In this document: one piece after another, positions 44,196 through 52,571 of the stretch
How positions within the stretch are numbered: position 1 is the first letter of the stretch
Layout of the letters: every line of letters starts with the position of its first letter
Assembly (NCBI GenBank): GCA_965247435.1
Contig: OZ252019.1
Location: 2,294,001-2,358,000, forward strand
Length of the DNA stretch: 64,000 nucleotides
From: Ilyomonas sp965247435
GTDB lineage: Bacteria; Bacteroidota; Bacteroidia; Chitinophagales; Chitinophagaceae
Direction of reading: 5' to 3'
Notes under the pieces: model-generated
Told to the model about the DNA's origin: nothing
Database searches by the model: none
Seen by the model: the letters and a program-made list of their open reading frames with translations, nothing else
Program-made: the position numbers and the translations under genes

Positions 44196-44933
44196 ATGTT
44201 TTCCTTTTTTCAGTCCAAAAAAACTGATCCTGATTTATCGTTTATTGGTGTGGATATGCACTCGCACCTGTTACCGGCGCTTGATGACGGCCTTAAAACA
44301 ATGGAAGACACGGTGAGCTTTATCAGCCGGCTGCACGACTTAGGTTACGGCAAGCTTATTTGCACGCCACATATTATTGCAGATCTCCATCCGAATAGTC
44401 CCGATACTATATTGCCGCGCCTTGAAGAAGTAAGAGCGGCATTAAAAGAAGCGGGAATCCCGGTGCAGATCGACGCTGCAGCCGAATACATGGTGGATAC
44501 TGATTTTGAAAACAGTATAAAAAATGGCAGCCCGCTGCTGACTATTAAAGATAAATACATATTGATTGAGATGAGTTATGTGGCGCCGTCGCCAAATATG
44601 GAACAGGTGATTTTCCAGTTGAATATGAAAGGCCTGAAGCCTATTGTAGCACATCCCGAGCGCTACCTCTACTACCATAATGAGTTTGAAAAATACCAGC
44701 GTTTTTTAGATCTTGGCTGCATCTTACAGGTAAACCTGCTTTCCTTATCAGGCTATTACGGAAGAAATGTAAAACAGGTAGCCGAGAAACTGATCAAGCA
44801 AAAAATGATACAGCTTGCCGGTACCGATATGCACCATACCAATCACCTGAATGCTTTACTGGAACTGGCTGTAAGAAAAGATTTCTATAAATTATTAGCG
44901 GAAGCTGATTTGCTGAACAAAACCTTGTTGTAA
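44196..44933 (+). CDS. PHP-family protein tyrosine phosphatase, CpsB/CapC/YwqE-like
   Basis: 245 residues. Metal-dependent phosphatase that dephosphorylates the Wzc-type tyrosine kinase. PHP metal motifs are DMHSHLLPALDDG (His22, His24, Asp30), CTPHII, AAAEYMVD, PIVAHPERY and AGTDMHHTNH. No signal peptide, cytosolic. It closes the locus and pairs functionally with the kinase at 13319, more than 28 kb upstream, which is an unusually wide separation. Confidence 0.9.
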   Translation: MFSFFQSKKTDPDLSFIGVDMHSHLLPALDDGLKTMEDTVSFISRLHDLGYGKLICTPHIIADLHPNSPDTILPRLEEVRAALKEAGIPVQIDAAAEYMVDTDFENSIKNGSPLLTIKDKYILIEMSYVAPSPNMEQVIFQLNMKGLKPIVAHPERYLYYHNEFEKYQRFLDLGCILQVNLLSLSGYYGRNVKQVAEKLIKQKMIQLAGTDMHHTNHLNALLELAVRKDFYKLLAEADLLNKTLL

Positions 44934-45043
44934 ACAACCAGCAATTGCCGGCATTTCATCCACGGAACAGCAAAAAGAACTCCTCCGGCGAATCTTCTAA
45001 AAATTTCAATCCTTTCCGCTTGTTCATTTCCTGACTACGATTA

Positions 45044-45316
45044 CTAACTTTCGCCACTCCGGTCCTTTTGCGCCACAGGGGTTTGTTTTCATCAGGCAGG
45101 ATGAAGTTAGCATCACACGGGATAGTGTTTCCATCGCACAGGTAACTGTTTTCACCGGAAGGGTTGCTCGTTTCATCACACCGGTCAGCGTTTTCGTCAC
45201 CCCGGTTGAACCTTCCGCATGACAGGATGTTGTTTCCGCCTGACAAGCTGTTCCCTCCGCCGCACCGGATAAACATTTCGCCACACGGGTTACACGTTTC
45301 CTCACACCGGCTGCCT
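45044..45316. repeat. Degenerate 21-bp tandem repeat array, about 13 units
   Basis: Thirteen consecutive 21-bp units can be laid out without indels, unit 2 starting at 45065 and the last ending at 45316. The shared core on the plus strand is TTTCRTCACACCGG followed by about seven variable bases. Clear copies are at 45170-45190, 45191-45211, 45275-45295 and 45296-45316; units near 45107 and 45233 are more diverged. The unit contains no spacer-repeat alternation, so it is not a CRISPR. Function unknown. Confidence 0.85.
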
Positions 45317-45328
45317 TTCCTGTATCTC

Positions 45329-45418
45329 CTGCTAAAGCTTCCCTCGCTTAATATGTATTTTCACACGCTGCGTTTTTACGCTTCGTTATACTGCGTACAA
45401 TTTCTGCTAAAGCTTCCC
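45329..45418. repeat. 15-bp direct repeat pair
   Basis: CTGCTAAAGCTTCCC occurs at 45329-45343 and again, identical, at 45404-45418, 75 bp apart, just beyond the 21-bp array. Confidence 0.7.
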
Positions 45419-45430
45419 GCTCCCATCTTA

Positions 45431-45595
45431 TCAATTTACCACTTCCACATCGTACAACTTCGTATCAGCAACCTTCTTGTAGCTAAAAGCCAAACTAAAT
45501 CCTCCGGCTTCGCCGGCTAACCAAAGCAACAAGCGCAACCCGCTGCTCTTGCCGGAGTAAGTGCAGGATCTGTTGGTAAAAGTGATTAAACGCAT
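45431..45595 (-). CDS. Possible small protein of 54 residues, unrecognised
   Basis: ATG at 45595, stop TGA at 45433-45431. The predicted protein begins MRLITFTNRSCTY, has a short hydrophobic middle (LRLLLWLAGEAGGFSLAF) and ends with YDVEVVN. Its balanced composition looks more like coding sequence than the repetitive frames beside it. No family recognised, no clear promoter or ribosome site. It could be a real small gene or the tail of a decayed larger one. The 15-bp repeats and the 21-bp array lie downstream of it. Confidence 0.3.
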   Translation of the reverse strand: MRLITFTNRSCTYSGKSSGLRLLLWLAGEAGGFSLAFSYKKVADTKLYDVEVVN

Positions 45596-45760
45596 ACCTG
45601 CAATTCACTTATCCCAATTTTCGCATACAAATTGCTTTCATCTCTGTTAGAAGCAGTTGCATAGCAACTTATCAAACCACTTAGGGCAATACATCCTGCA
45701 CCTGCTTTCCTGCTTTTGTGTTCATTGCAGCATTGCATCAACCAGTAAAAATATTGTTTC

Positions 45761-46288
45761 ATGCCTTCGTCTCAAACGTTCGATTATACTATCGATTTCG
45801 CCGCCACCGATTTTCGCAAACATCCGGAATTATACCGCATTGGAAAGGGCGAGCAGGGCGTATTGCTTGCTGAACCATATAAAAGTGAAATCTTACCACA
45901 CTGGAAATTTAAAACACCTGCCATTGCGCAAACTTCTTCTGAAGCCATTTATAAATTATTCCTCAGTTATAAAAAACAAAAGGATTTTGCAGGCATGGAT
46001 ATGGCGCGGAAGTTTATACAAATGGGATTTACCCGTGCACGCCGGTACGCCAACCATAAGAGCGGGAAGAAATATAAAGGCGCCGTGCCGGCCGATAAGA
46101 AAGGGCAAAGCGGCGCGCACGGCAGGCCCGTTTTACCGCCGGTAAAGGATGAAGAAAAAGCGCAAAGCGCAGCCATCTTTTTTAATATGTTGCAAAAAGT
46201 GAAGGGCGACAAAACCTATCTCCGGTTAAGAGAACTCCATATCCGGTTGGTAAACGAGCTGGCGCTGCTTCCACCGGCAAACCTGTAA
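45761..46288 (+). CDS. DUF4385 family protein
   Basis: 175 residues, no signal peptide. It starts FDYTIDFAATDFRKHPELYR and continues with KGEQGVLLAEPYKSEILPHW, FKTP and GMDMARKFIQMGFTRARRYA; a Lys-rich loop follows and the protein ends in helical segments. This is the DUF4385 pattern: cytosolic proteins of unknown function. The composition is basic. It is a single gene, with the beta-glucosidase promoter right after it. Confidence 0.8.
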   Translation: MPSSQTFDYTIDFAATDFRKHPELYRIGKGEQGVLLAEPYKSEILPHWKFKTPAIAQTSSEAIYKLFLSYKKQKDFAGMDMARKFIQMGFTRARRYANHKSGKKYKGAVPADKKGQSGAHGRPVLPPVKDEEKAQSAAIFFNMLQKVKGDKTYLRLRELHIRLVNELALLPPANL

Positions 46289-46328
46289 TCCGCGCTATCA
46301 TTAAACCTTTCCGTTTGCTTTACCTGCC

Positions 46329-46336
46329 TACCTTTG
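46329..46336 (+). promoter_or_regulatory. Minus-7 promoter element of the GH3 gene
   Basis: TACCTTTG, an exact TAnnTTTG match, lies 26 bp before the ATG at 46363. It falls inside the alternative TTG-initiated reading frame (TTG at 46315), which supports the ATG as the true start. Confidence 0.45.
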
Positions 46337-46362
46337 TTTTTAATCTAAAATATTGTTGGCCG

Positions 46363-48645
46363 ATGAAAAAGTGTACCGCTTCCCTCCTGCTCTTATCATT
46401 CTTCTGTTTACAGGCACAAAGCCAGACACCCGTTTTACAAAAGAAAGCTACGTTTATCAGCAACCTGATGAGCAAAATGACGCCCGACGAGAAAATAGGG
46501 CAGCTCAACCTCGTAACGCCGGGCGGCGCCGTTACCGGCTCGGTAGTAAGCCAGGATGTGGATGATAAAATCCGTAAAGGATTTGTCGGTGGGTTATTTG
46601 GTATTACCGGCCCGGCCACGGTGCGCAAAGCGCAGGAGATAGCAGTCAACAATTCACGGCTGCATATTCCTTTAATCTTCGGGCTGGATGTTATCCATGG
46701 CCATCGTACTATTTTCCCCATTCCGTTAGGATTATCGTGTAGCTGGGATACCGCGATGATAGAACGCAGTGCCGCCATTGCGGCCAATGAAGCTACGGCC
46801 GACGGATTGAACTGGGCGTTCTCGCCGATGGTGGATATTGCGCGCGACCCGCGCTGGGGCCGCGTGGCAGAGGGCAGCGGCGAAGACCCGTACTTAGGCG
46901 GAAAGATTGCGGCCGCCATGGTACGCGGATACCAGGGAAAGAATTACGACAGCACCAATCATTTAATGGCTTGTGTAAAGCATTTTGCCCTGTATGGCGC
47001 TGCAGAAGGCGGCCGGGATTATAATACCACCGACTTAAGCCGGATAAAAATGTATGAATATTACCTGCCGCCCTATAAAGCCGCTGTGGATGCCGGTGTG
47101 GGCAGCGTTATGAGTTCTTTTAATGAAATAGATGCGATACCGGCCACTGCTAATAAATGGCTGCTTACCGACCTGCTGCGCAAACAATGGGGCTTTAAAG
47201 GTTTGGTTGTTTCGGATTATACAGCCGTTAGCGAAATGATTGCGCATGGCATGGGCGACCTTAAAACGGTGTCGGCGCTTGCGTTGGGTGCAGGGTTGGA
47301 TATGGATATGGTGAGCGAAGGTTTTTTAACCACCATCAAACAATCGCTGCAGGAAGGTAAAATTACCCAGCAGCAGATTGATGGAGCCTGCCGCCGGATA
47401 TTAGAAGCGAAATACGACCTCGGCCTGTTTGCAAACCCTTACCGATATATGGATGAAAGCCGCGTAATGCGCGATATCATGACGGATGCCAACCGCGCCG
47501 CAGCCCGCACTTTTGCTGCGCATGCCTGCGTATTGCTGAAGAATACCAACGGCATTTTACCACTAAAAAAGAGCGGCACGATTGCGCTCGTTGGTCCGCT
47601 GGCCGAAAGCCAGCGTAATATGCTGGGTACCTGGAGTGTTTCGGGCGACTGGCAGAAATCGGTAAGCATTGCAACCGGTTTAAAGAATATTGCCGGCAGC
47701 GATGTAAATATTTTATACGCTAAAGGCGCTAATATCTCCGATGATACGGTATTTGCCAAACGGGTAAATGCATTTGGTACCGAAATAGACATAGACAGCC
47801 GCACACCGCAGCAGCTCCTGGACGAAGCAGTGAATCTTGCCAGGAATACCGATATAGTAGTAGCCGTATTAGGCGAAGCCGCCGACATGACGGGCGAATC
47901 GAGCAGTATGAGTAATATAAATTTGCCCGAAAGCCAGGAGACATTATTAAAAGCATTGGTGGCAACGGGCAAGCCGGTAGTGCTGGTGCTGATGAATGGC
48001 CGGCCAATGACGCTTACCTGGGAAGACGAACATGTAGCAGCCATACTCGACGGCTGGTTTGGCGGCACTGAAGCCGGCAACGGTATCGCCGATGTATTGT
48101 TTGGCAATTATAATCCATCCGGCAAACTGACGATGAGCTTTCCGAGAAATACAGGCCAGATACCGGTGTATTACAACCATAAAAATACCGGGCGGCCTTT
48201 TAAAGAAGGCGATTATCCGAAGTTTAAAAGCGACTACCTCGATGTGTCCAATGATCCGCTTTATCCTTTCGGTTACGGATTAAGCTATACTGATTTTACC
48301 TATAGCGATGTTACCCTTGATAATGCAACGCTTAGCGGCAACGGCACTTTAAAGGCCACGGTAACTGTTACCAACACCGGAAGTGTTGCCGGCGAAGAAA
48401 CCGTTCAGTTGTACCTGCAAGACCCGGTAGCTTCTGTAACGCGCGCGGTGAAGGAACTGAAAGGCTTTCAGAAAATAATGCTGCAGCCGGGCGAAAGCAA
48501 AGCAGTTACCTTCAGCATTATGACCAACGATTTAAAGTTTTACAATACCAATCTTAAATACGATTGGGAAGGCGGGCAATTCAATATTTACATCGGCCCC
48601 AATAGTAAGGAAGTAAAAGCGGCAATGGTAAACTGGAGTAAGTGA
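46363..48645 (+). CDS. bglX: Periplasmic beta-glucosidase, GH3 (BglX-like)
   Basis: 760 residues from the ATG at 46363; the N terminus MKKCTASLLLLSFFCLQAQS is a signal peptide. GH3 N-domain: FGLDVIHGHRTIFPIPLGLS, SPMVDIARDPRWGRVAEGSG, KHFALYGAAEGGRDYN and the nucleophile Asp285 in GLVVSDYTAV. The GH3 C-domain and a fibronectin-III-like domain follow (YPFGYGLSYTDFTYSDV to the end). It releases glucose from beta-glucosides. No polysaccharide-utilisation SusC/D pair is adjacent. Confidence 0.93.
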   Translation: MKKCTASLLLLSFFCLQAQSQTPVLQKKATFISNLMSKMTPDEKIGQLNLVTPGGAVTGSVVSQDVDDKIRKGFVGGLFGITGPATVRKAQEIAVNNSRLHIPLIFGLDVIHGHRTIFPIPLGLSCSWDTAMIERSAAIAANEATADGLNWAFSPMVDIARDPRWGRVAEGSGEDPYLGGKIAAAMVRGYQGKNYDSTNHLMACVKHFALYGAAEGGRDYNTTDLSRIKMYEYYLPPYKAAVDAGVGSVMSSFNEIDAIPATANKWLLTDLLRKQWGFKGLVVSDYTAVSEMIAHGMGDLKTVSALALGAGLDMDMVSEGFLTTIKQSLQEGKITQQQIDGACRRILEAKYDLGLFANPYRYMDESRVMRDIMTDANRAAARTFAAHACVLLKNTNGILPLKKSGTIALVGPLAESQRNMLGTWSVSGDWQKSVSIATGLKNIAGSDVNILYAKGANISDDTVFAKRVNAFGTEIDIDSRTPQQLLDEAVNLARNTDIVVAVLGEAADMTGESSSMSNINLPESQETLLKALVATGKPVVLVLMNGRPMTLTWEDEHVAAILDGWFGGTEAGNGIADVLFGNYNPSGKLTMSFPRNTGQIPVYYNHKNTGRPFKEGDYPKFKSDYLDVSNDPLYPFGYGLSYTDFTYSDVTLDNATLSGNGTLKATVTVTNTGSVAGEETVQLYLQDPVASVTRAVKELKGFQKIMLQPGESKAVTFSIMTNDLKFYNTNLKYDWEGGQFNIYIGPNSKEVKAAMVNWSK

Positions 48646-48709
48646 GCATTGAGACTTGACTTTACAGCTTTCCTTTCCTGGCATAGCTTTACAACTATTA
48701 TCTATCACC

Positions 48710-48749
48710 AACAAACGCTGACCGGTTCTAAAACCAGTCAGCGTTTGTT
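48710..48749 (+). terminator. Probable terminator after bglX
   Basis: AACAAACGCTGAC pairs perfectly with GTCAGCGTTTGTT (13 bp), and the inner bases extend the stem with one mismatch. The 3' arm ends in T-rich sequence but no long T run follows, so efficiency is uncertain. Confidence 0.6.
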
Positions 48750-48798
48750 ATAAATACCCCTTACTGCCGCTATCTTGGTATTAGCAATTGCTTTATAC

Positions 48799-48835
48799 CA
48801 CCCCGCGCTGCCTGTATGCATTGCAGCGCGGGGTG
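48799..48835. repeat. Strong GC-rich inverted repeat
   Basis: CACCCCGCGCTGC and GCAGCGCGGGGTG form a perfect 13-bp stem around an 11-nt loop. It is followed by five As on the plus strand and lacks a T run on either side in the right place, so it is not a standard terminator. Confidence 0.7.
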
Positions 48836-48911
48836 AAAAAGGGTGACTGTAAAAGCTGTATAACATAGACAAGAAAGTAAACACGTAATCAATAACAGAC
48901 AAGAATGCCGT

Positions 48912-49395
48912 AAAACTCTCAGGCTGGCACTCGCTGTTTCATCCTGATGTTTTGTGGAGTATGTCTATAGCTAATTAATAAAGAGGTATGGGTACTTTGA
49001 TTACGCGGTTAATAAAGCCTTGTTCCTTTACCCTGAAAAAAGCCATTATAGTTGGCATCATTCAGAACATGAGGCATGAATAACATGCTAACATATATAA
49101 GTTTAGCCAGTATATTTTCATTTTACAAATTGAAGCTTTGCTCTACTTCGGAGAGCGGTTTTTATCACCCGGAAGCAAGCAGCGCATTAAAGGTCTTAAC
49201 CGGATAAAACAAACAGCAACTTATTTACGATAAGCTGTTTGAAAAAGCGAAAGAAAAACTATCCATTACCCGGTTATCTGTAATGGAGATTGTTTAGGAA
49301 CCGGGCTTTAAACATCCGTAATCATTCTTAAGCTGTTTAAAACAACGACGAGTTCTTCACACCTAAAATTCAGGCAGTCGTTTACTTATAATTCA
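48912..49395 (+). pseudogene. Decayed AraC-family transcriptional regulator
   Basis: Pieces of a Bacteroidota AraC regulator appear in order but in different frames: GWHSLFHPDVLW (about 48921-48956), YGYFDYAVNKALFLYPEK (about 48988-49041), AIIVGIIQNMRHE, HANIYKFSQYIFILQIEALL, then SSALKVLTG, and after an in-frame TAA at 49205-49207 NKQQLIYDKLFEKAKEKLSI, EPGFKHP and SFLSCLKQ. At least four stops and several frameshifts interrupt it, and about 40 residues between the sensor and the DNA-binding domain are missing. The HTH core with GFKHP-SF is the giveaway. Confidence 0.8.
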
Positions 49396-49535
49396 CTATC
49401 GCTTACAAATGCCTGCTGCTGTAGCGGCCGGCAGAAGCTAAGCCGGCAATTATTTTTCAAATAAACTTTCTATCTTTAATTAAGGTACCGCAACAATATA
49501 GTTAGAAAGTATTTCCATTACTAAAAGACCAAACT

Positions 49536-49931
49536 ATGACTACGAATATCAATAACACTTTTTTTGCACCGGAGCTTTATATAAATAATGGGATAAAAGA
49601 CATTTCATTTTATAAAAATGCTTTTGGAGCAACGGAGAATTTATGTTTTACCAACGAAGACGGCACTGTTCACGTTGCAGAGCTTTCCATTAACGGAGCT
49701 ATATTTCACATTCATGAAATAACCGCTCCGCATTTTTTTTCTCCTGATAAATACAATGGCTCTACCTGCTGCATTGGTTTGTTTGTGCCTGATGTAGATA
49801 TGGTAATAAAGCAGGCCATAACAGCCGGAGCTATTGAAATAAGCCCCGCAGAAGATTATGAGTATGGCTACAGGCAAGGCACTATCAAAGACCCTTTTGG
49901 ACATTACTGGCAAATACAGAAAAAAATTTAA
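49536..49931 (+). CDS. VOC family protein (glyoxalase/PhnB-like)
   Basis: 131 residues. ApELYINNGIKDISFYKNAFGA at the N terminus and GTIKDPFGHYWQIQKK at the C terminus delimit a vicinal-oxygen-chelate fold; the DPFGH-W ending is typical of the PhnB/YdhE-like subgroup. Potential metal ligands are His and Glu residues in VHVAEL and in the final block. The substrate is unknown. It stands alone just after the AraC pseudogene, which may once have regulated it. Confidence 0.83.
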   Translation: MTTNINNTFFAPELYINNGIKDISFYKNAFGATENLCFTNEDGTVHVAELSINGAIFHIHEITAPHFFSPDKYNGSTCCIGLFVPDVDMVIKQAITAGAIEISPAEDYEYGYRQGTIKDPFGHYWQIQKKI

Positions 49932-50052
49932 AGGCGTTCAATCGGGCATTGCCGGCAATATGTAGTTGCGGTCAAATGCAATGTTACCTCCCCGCCTGCA
50001 CAAAGTTCTGCTCAATCGTACATACAAGGCTGCAGATAAAATAACTGGCTAT

Positions 50053-51528
50053 ATGAAGTATTACTTACTCATCCCGTTACTCGGGCTATACTCGTCTGCT
50101 TTTAGTCAGAATAATTATGAAAGCGAAATCAGCCACATTGAAAACGGACTCACCGGAGAAATCATTTCATTTGATACGGACGCTGTTAATAAAATGAACA
50201 TTCTTGACAGAATGAAGTATTATAAAGTAAACGGTGTAAGCATTGCAGTGATTGAAAACGGTGAAATACAATGGACGAAAGCTTATGGAGCAGCAGATGC
50301 CGGTACGGGCGAAAAAACAACGACTGAAAGTTTATTCCAGATAGCATCCATGGGCAAAGTCATAACTGCTTTAGCTGCGCTTACCCTTGTAAAAAATGGA
50401 AAAATTTCGTTAGATGAAAATGTCAACAATAAGCTTACTTCCTGGAAGATTGCAGAGAACAAATTTACCGCTAAAGAAAAAGTAACGCTACGGCGTTTGC
50501 TTTGTCATTCAGGCGGCTTTACGGATGATTACGGGTTTGCAGGATATAGTGCTACCGACTCTATTCCTTCCCTTATAAATATTATAAAAGCCCAGCCGCC
50601 AGCCAACAATACGAAAGCTTTAACAGTGAATTATGTACCGGGTACGCTGATGCGGTATTCGGGTGGCGGTTACCTGATTATCCAACAGCTTATAGAAGAT
50701 ATTACCGGGATGCCCTTTGCAAACTATGTAAAGCAAGAAGTTTTTACAAAGCTTAATTTAAAGCATAGCACGTACAATTATTATCCCGACAGCAACGGAT
50801 TTAAGATTGCCCGCGGGCATGATGAAAATGGAAACACAGTTCCAAAGGAAAAGTATCATGTTTATCCTGAAAGTGCTGCGGCCGGCTTCTGGTCAACACC
50901 CGGAGATATAGCCGGGATATTGATTGAAATGCAAAAAGAATACAATGGAAGCGCCGGCATAATTCTGAATCAATCATTATTAAATGTTATGATGACGCCT
51001 CAGTTTGAAGTTAATGACCGGGGATTGGGTGTTGTTTTAAAAGGCGCCGGGTATGTGAACGGCTTTTGGCACGCCGGCCAGAATGCCGGCTACAATTCCC
51101 TGCTTTGTGCAACGACAAAAACAGGGCAGGGAGCAGTTGTAATGCTTAATTCCGACGGAGATATTGAACTGGCAGTAGAAATTATGCGAAGCATAGCCAA
51201 TGAAAACAAGTGGCCGTTTATGCAAACGCGGTTAGTGAAAAAAGAATCCGGAGATACACTGACTGAGCGTATGGGAACCTATAAAAGTAAGGAAGAGTTG
51301 GTTTTTAAAATTAGCCGGAAAGAAGGAGATCTGATTCTTCAATATAAAGAACCGCAGCAGAAAAAATTCAGTGCGCCCTTCAATCTTTATGCAACTGAAC
51401 AAGGTCACTACATCATAAAAGAAGAACCGGACACGCTGGAGTATAATTTCTCAACGGATAATGGCATTAAAACGATCATCTTCTCTAAATATGGTGGCAC
51501 CAAAATGCTGATGCGAAAGATTGATTAG
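50053..51528 (+). CDS. Secreted serine hydrolase, class C beta-lactamase-like
   Basis: 491 residues from the ATG at 50053, where a signal peptide begins (MKYYLLIPLLGLYSSAFSQ); the frame extends back to a TTG at 49966. The SxxK motif is SMGK (Ser99, Lys102), the YxN-like motif is in RYSGGGY and the third motif is HAGQNAGY. This is the Beta-lactamase/PBP4* family, which includes esterases and D-aminopeptidases, so resistance should not be assumed. A C-terminal lipocalin-like extension follows (about 395-491). Periplasmic. Confidence 0.86.
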   Translation: MKYYLLIPLLGLYSSAFSQNNYESEISHIENGLTGEIISFDTDAVNKMNILDRMKYYKVNGVSIAVIENGEIQWTKAYGAADAGTGEKTTTESLFQIASMGKVITALAALTLVKNGKISLDENVNNKLTSWKIAENKFTAKEKVTLRRLLCHSGGFTDDYGFAGYSATDSIPSLINIIKAQPPANNTKALTVNYVPGTLMRYSGGGYLIIQQLIEDITGMPFANYVKQEVFTKLNLKHSTYNYYPDSNGFKIARGHDENGNTVPKEKYHVYPESAAAGFWSTPGDIAGILIEMQKEYNGSAGIILNQSLLNVMMTPQFEVNDRGLGVVLKGAGYVNGFWHAGQNAGYNSLLCATTKTGQGAVVMLNSDGDIELAVEIMRSIANENKWPFMQTRLVKKESGDTLTERMGTYKSKEELVFKISRKEGDLILQYKEPQQKKFSAPFNLYATEQGHYIIKEEPDTLEYNFSTDNGIKTIIFSKYGGTKMLMRKID

Positions 51529-51547
51529 ATAAATGTGTCCAACAGGT

Positions 51548-52513
51548 TTATTGTAAAGTGATTTCTATCCTGCTGTTCGTTAATCTGCCTCCTTCTGTAT
51601 CGTTTGATACCAATGGTTTTTGATCGCCAAGTCCTTTTACCTCAACAGCAGCCTCCTTTACACCCAATGTCATCAACTCCTGCTTTATAGCGTTTGCTCT
51701 TTTACCGGTAAGTGCTAACGTGTATGCTGTATTTCCTACAGGAGCGTTATGGCATTCTATCAGCAGCTTCCATCCCGGATGTGCCTGAAATATACCTGCC
51801 ATACTTAAAATTTCATCCTTCGATTCGGACAACAGCGTTGCGTTATCAGGTTCAAACGACAGGTGCGTAATGGCCTTTTTATCTTTTTCGAGGTCTTCCA
51901 GCAACAGGTTGCGCTTATTGGTGTTTAACACCAGCAACGGCGTTGATTTTTCTACCACTAATAATGTATAAAATTTTGAAACAAGACTGTAAGGTTCAAG
52001 CTGAACCCATACTTCTTTTTCCGGTGTCTTAATTACATATTCTACAATTCCATAAAAGGCACTTCCTGCCACCTGCGATTTACTGTCCAGCGTTACAATG
52101 TCATTACCTGCATACGCTTTCAACTGCTCTTCCGGCAGTTTTCCGGCATACACTTTTATGCCCCCTAATGTTGTAATTACTTTGTCAAACTCACGGATGC
52201 ATTCAAATTCTGATGCTATATTTTCATCAGAATTTTGAATAGTTAAGCTTTGCTTGGAAACTTTACCGTCAACAGTAAAAAAGTTTTTTCCGTTATAAAA
52301 ATAAACCTGGTTGTATTCAATATTCAATGAGTCGTTGGCGTAAAAATTATGCAGTGTTTTAAAATAAGGAAAAACACCCAAATCGGCTTTTGATACAGGT
52401 ACTACCAAACTATCTTTAACGGGCGGCGCAGGCGGCGGCTTTTTTGGTTGTGCAGTTGCTGTAAGAATGCTTATGCCAACAAAAACAGCTACAAAAAATT
52501 TCCGTTTTTTCAT
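51548..52513 (-). CDS. OmpA-like domain protein
   Basis: 321 residues. Signal peptide 1-22 (ending TATAQ), then a Pro-rich segment PKKPPPAPPVKDS. Residues about 40-205 form an unrecognised beta-rich domain. The C-terminal OmpA/MotB peptidoglycan-binding domain runs from about 215: LSFEPDNATLLSESKDEILS, LLIECHNAPVGNTAYTLALT, KRANAIKQELMTLGV, then LTNSRIEITL. The family Arg is kept in SRIEI. Periplasmic, anchored to the wall. Convergent with the serine hydrolase, 19 bp apart. Confidence 0.83.
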   Translation of the reverse strand: MKKRKFFVAVFVGISILTATAQPKKPPPAPPVKDSLVVPVSKADLGVFPYFKTLHNFYANDSLNIEYNQVYFYNGKNFFTVDGKVSKQSLTIQNSDENIASEFECIREFDKVITTLGGIKVYAGKLPEEQLKAYAGNDIVTLDSKSQVAGSAFYGIVEYVIKTPEKEVWVQLEPYSLVSKFYTLLVVEKSTPLLVLNTNKRNLLLEDLEKDKKAITHLSFEPDNATLLSESKDEILSMAGIFQAHPGWKLLIECHNAPVGNTAYTLALTGKRANAIKQELMTLGVKEAAVEVKGLGDQKPLVSNDTEGGRLTNSRIEITLQ

Positions 52514-52571
52514 TTATCAGTACTTTAGTAAAAGATTGTAATTAAAAGTCATGCAGCGGAAAGCCTTCAAG

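Larger units (their letters stand above)
44934..45760. other. 827-bp region without a recognised gene
   Basis: Holds a degenerate 21-bp tandem array (45044-45316), a 15-bp direct repeat (45329-45343 and 45404-45418), a short minus-strand ORF (45431-45595) and a small GC hairpin, CCGGC-TTC-GCCGG at 45504-45516. Several long reading frames cross the array in both directions only because the 21-bp unit is a multiple of three and lacks stops. Confidence 0.6.
48646..49535. other. 890-bp region without an intact gene
   Basis: Contains the hairpin after bglX (48710-48749), a very stable GC-rich hairpin (48799-48835) and the remains of an AraC-family regulator gene (about 48912-49395). The last 140 bp, before the VOC gene, show no clear signal beyond a possible TATCTTTA box near 49470. 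Confidence 0.6.

Noticed and set aside
45044..45316. CRISPR array
   Set aside because: Units are contiguous, 21 bp long and degenerate, with no unique spacers of constant length and no cas genes nearby.
44956..45520. Long reading frames on both strands across the 21-bp array (for example 44956-45276 and 45024-45305 minus, 45164-45520 plus)
   Set aside because: They overlap each other in several frames and exist because a 21-bp unit without stops keeps all frames open. None shows a known domain.
45657..46145. A 162-codon plus-strand ORF
   Set aside because: It is a shadow of the DUF4385 gene in another frame; its sequence has no family pattern, while the frame at 45761 matches DUF4385 well.
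46315..46362. TTG start for the GH3 gene
   Set aside because: The extension would precede the signal peptide and contains the TACCTTTG promoter element.
50053..51528. Antibiotic resistance beta-lactamase
   Set aside because: The SxxK, YSG and HAG motifs define a broad serine hydrolase family, and the C-terminal extension is typical of esterase or peptidase members. No evidence for lactam hydrolysis.
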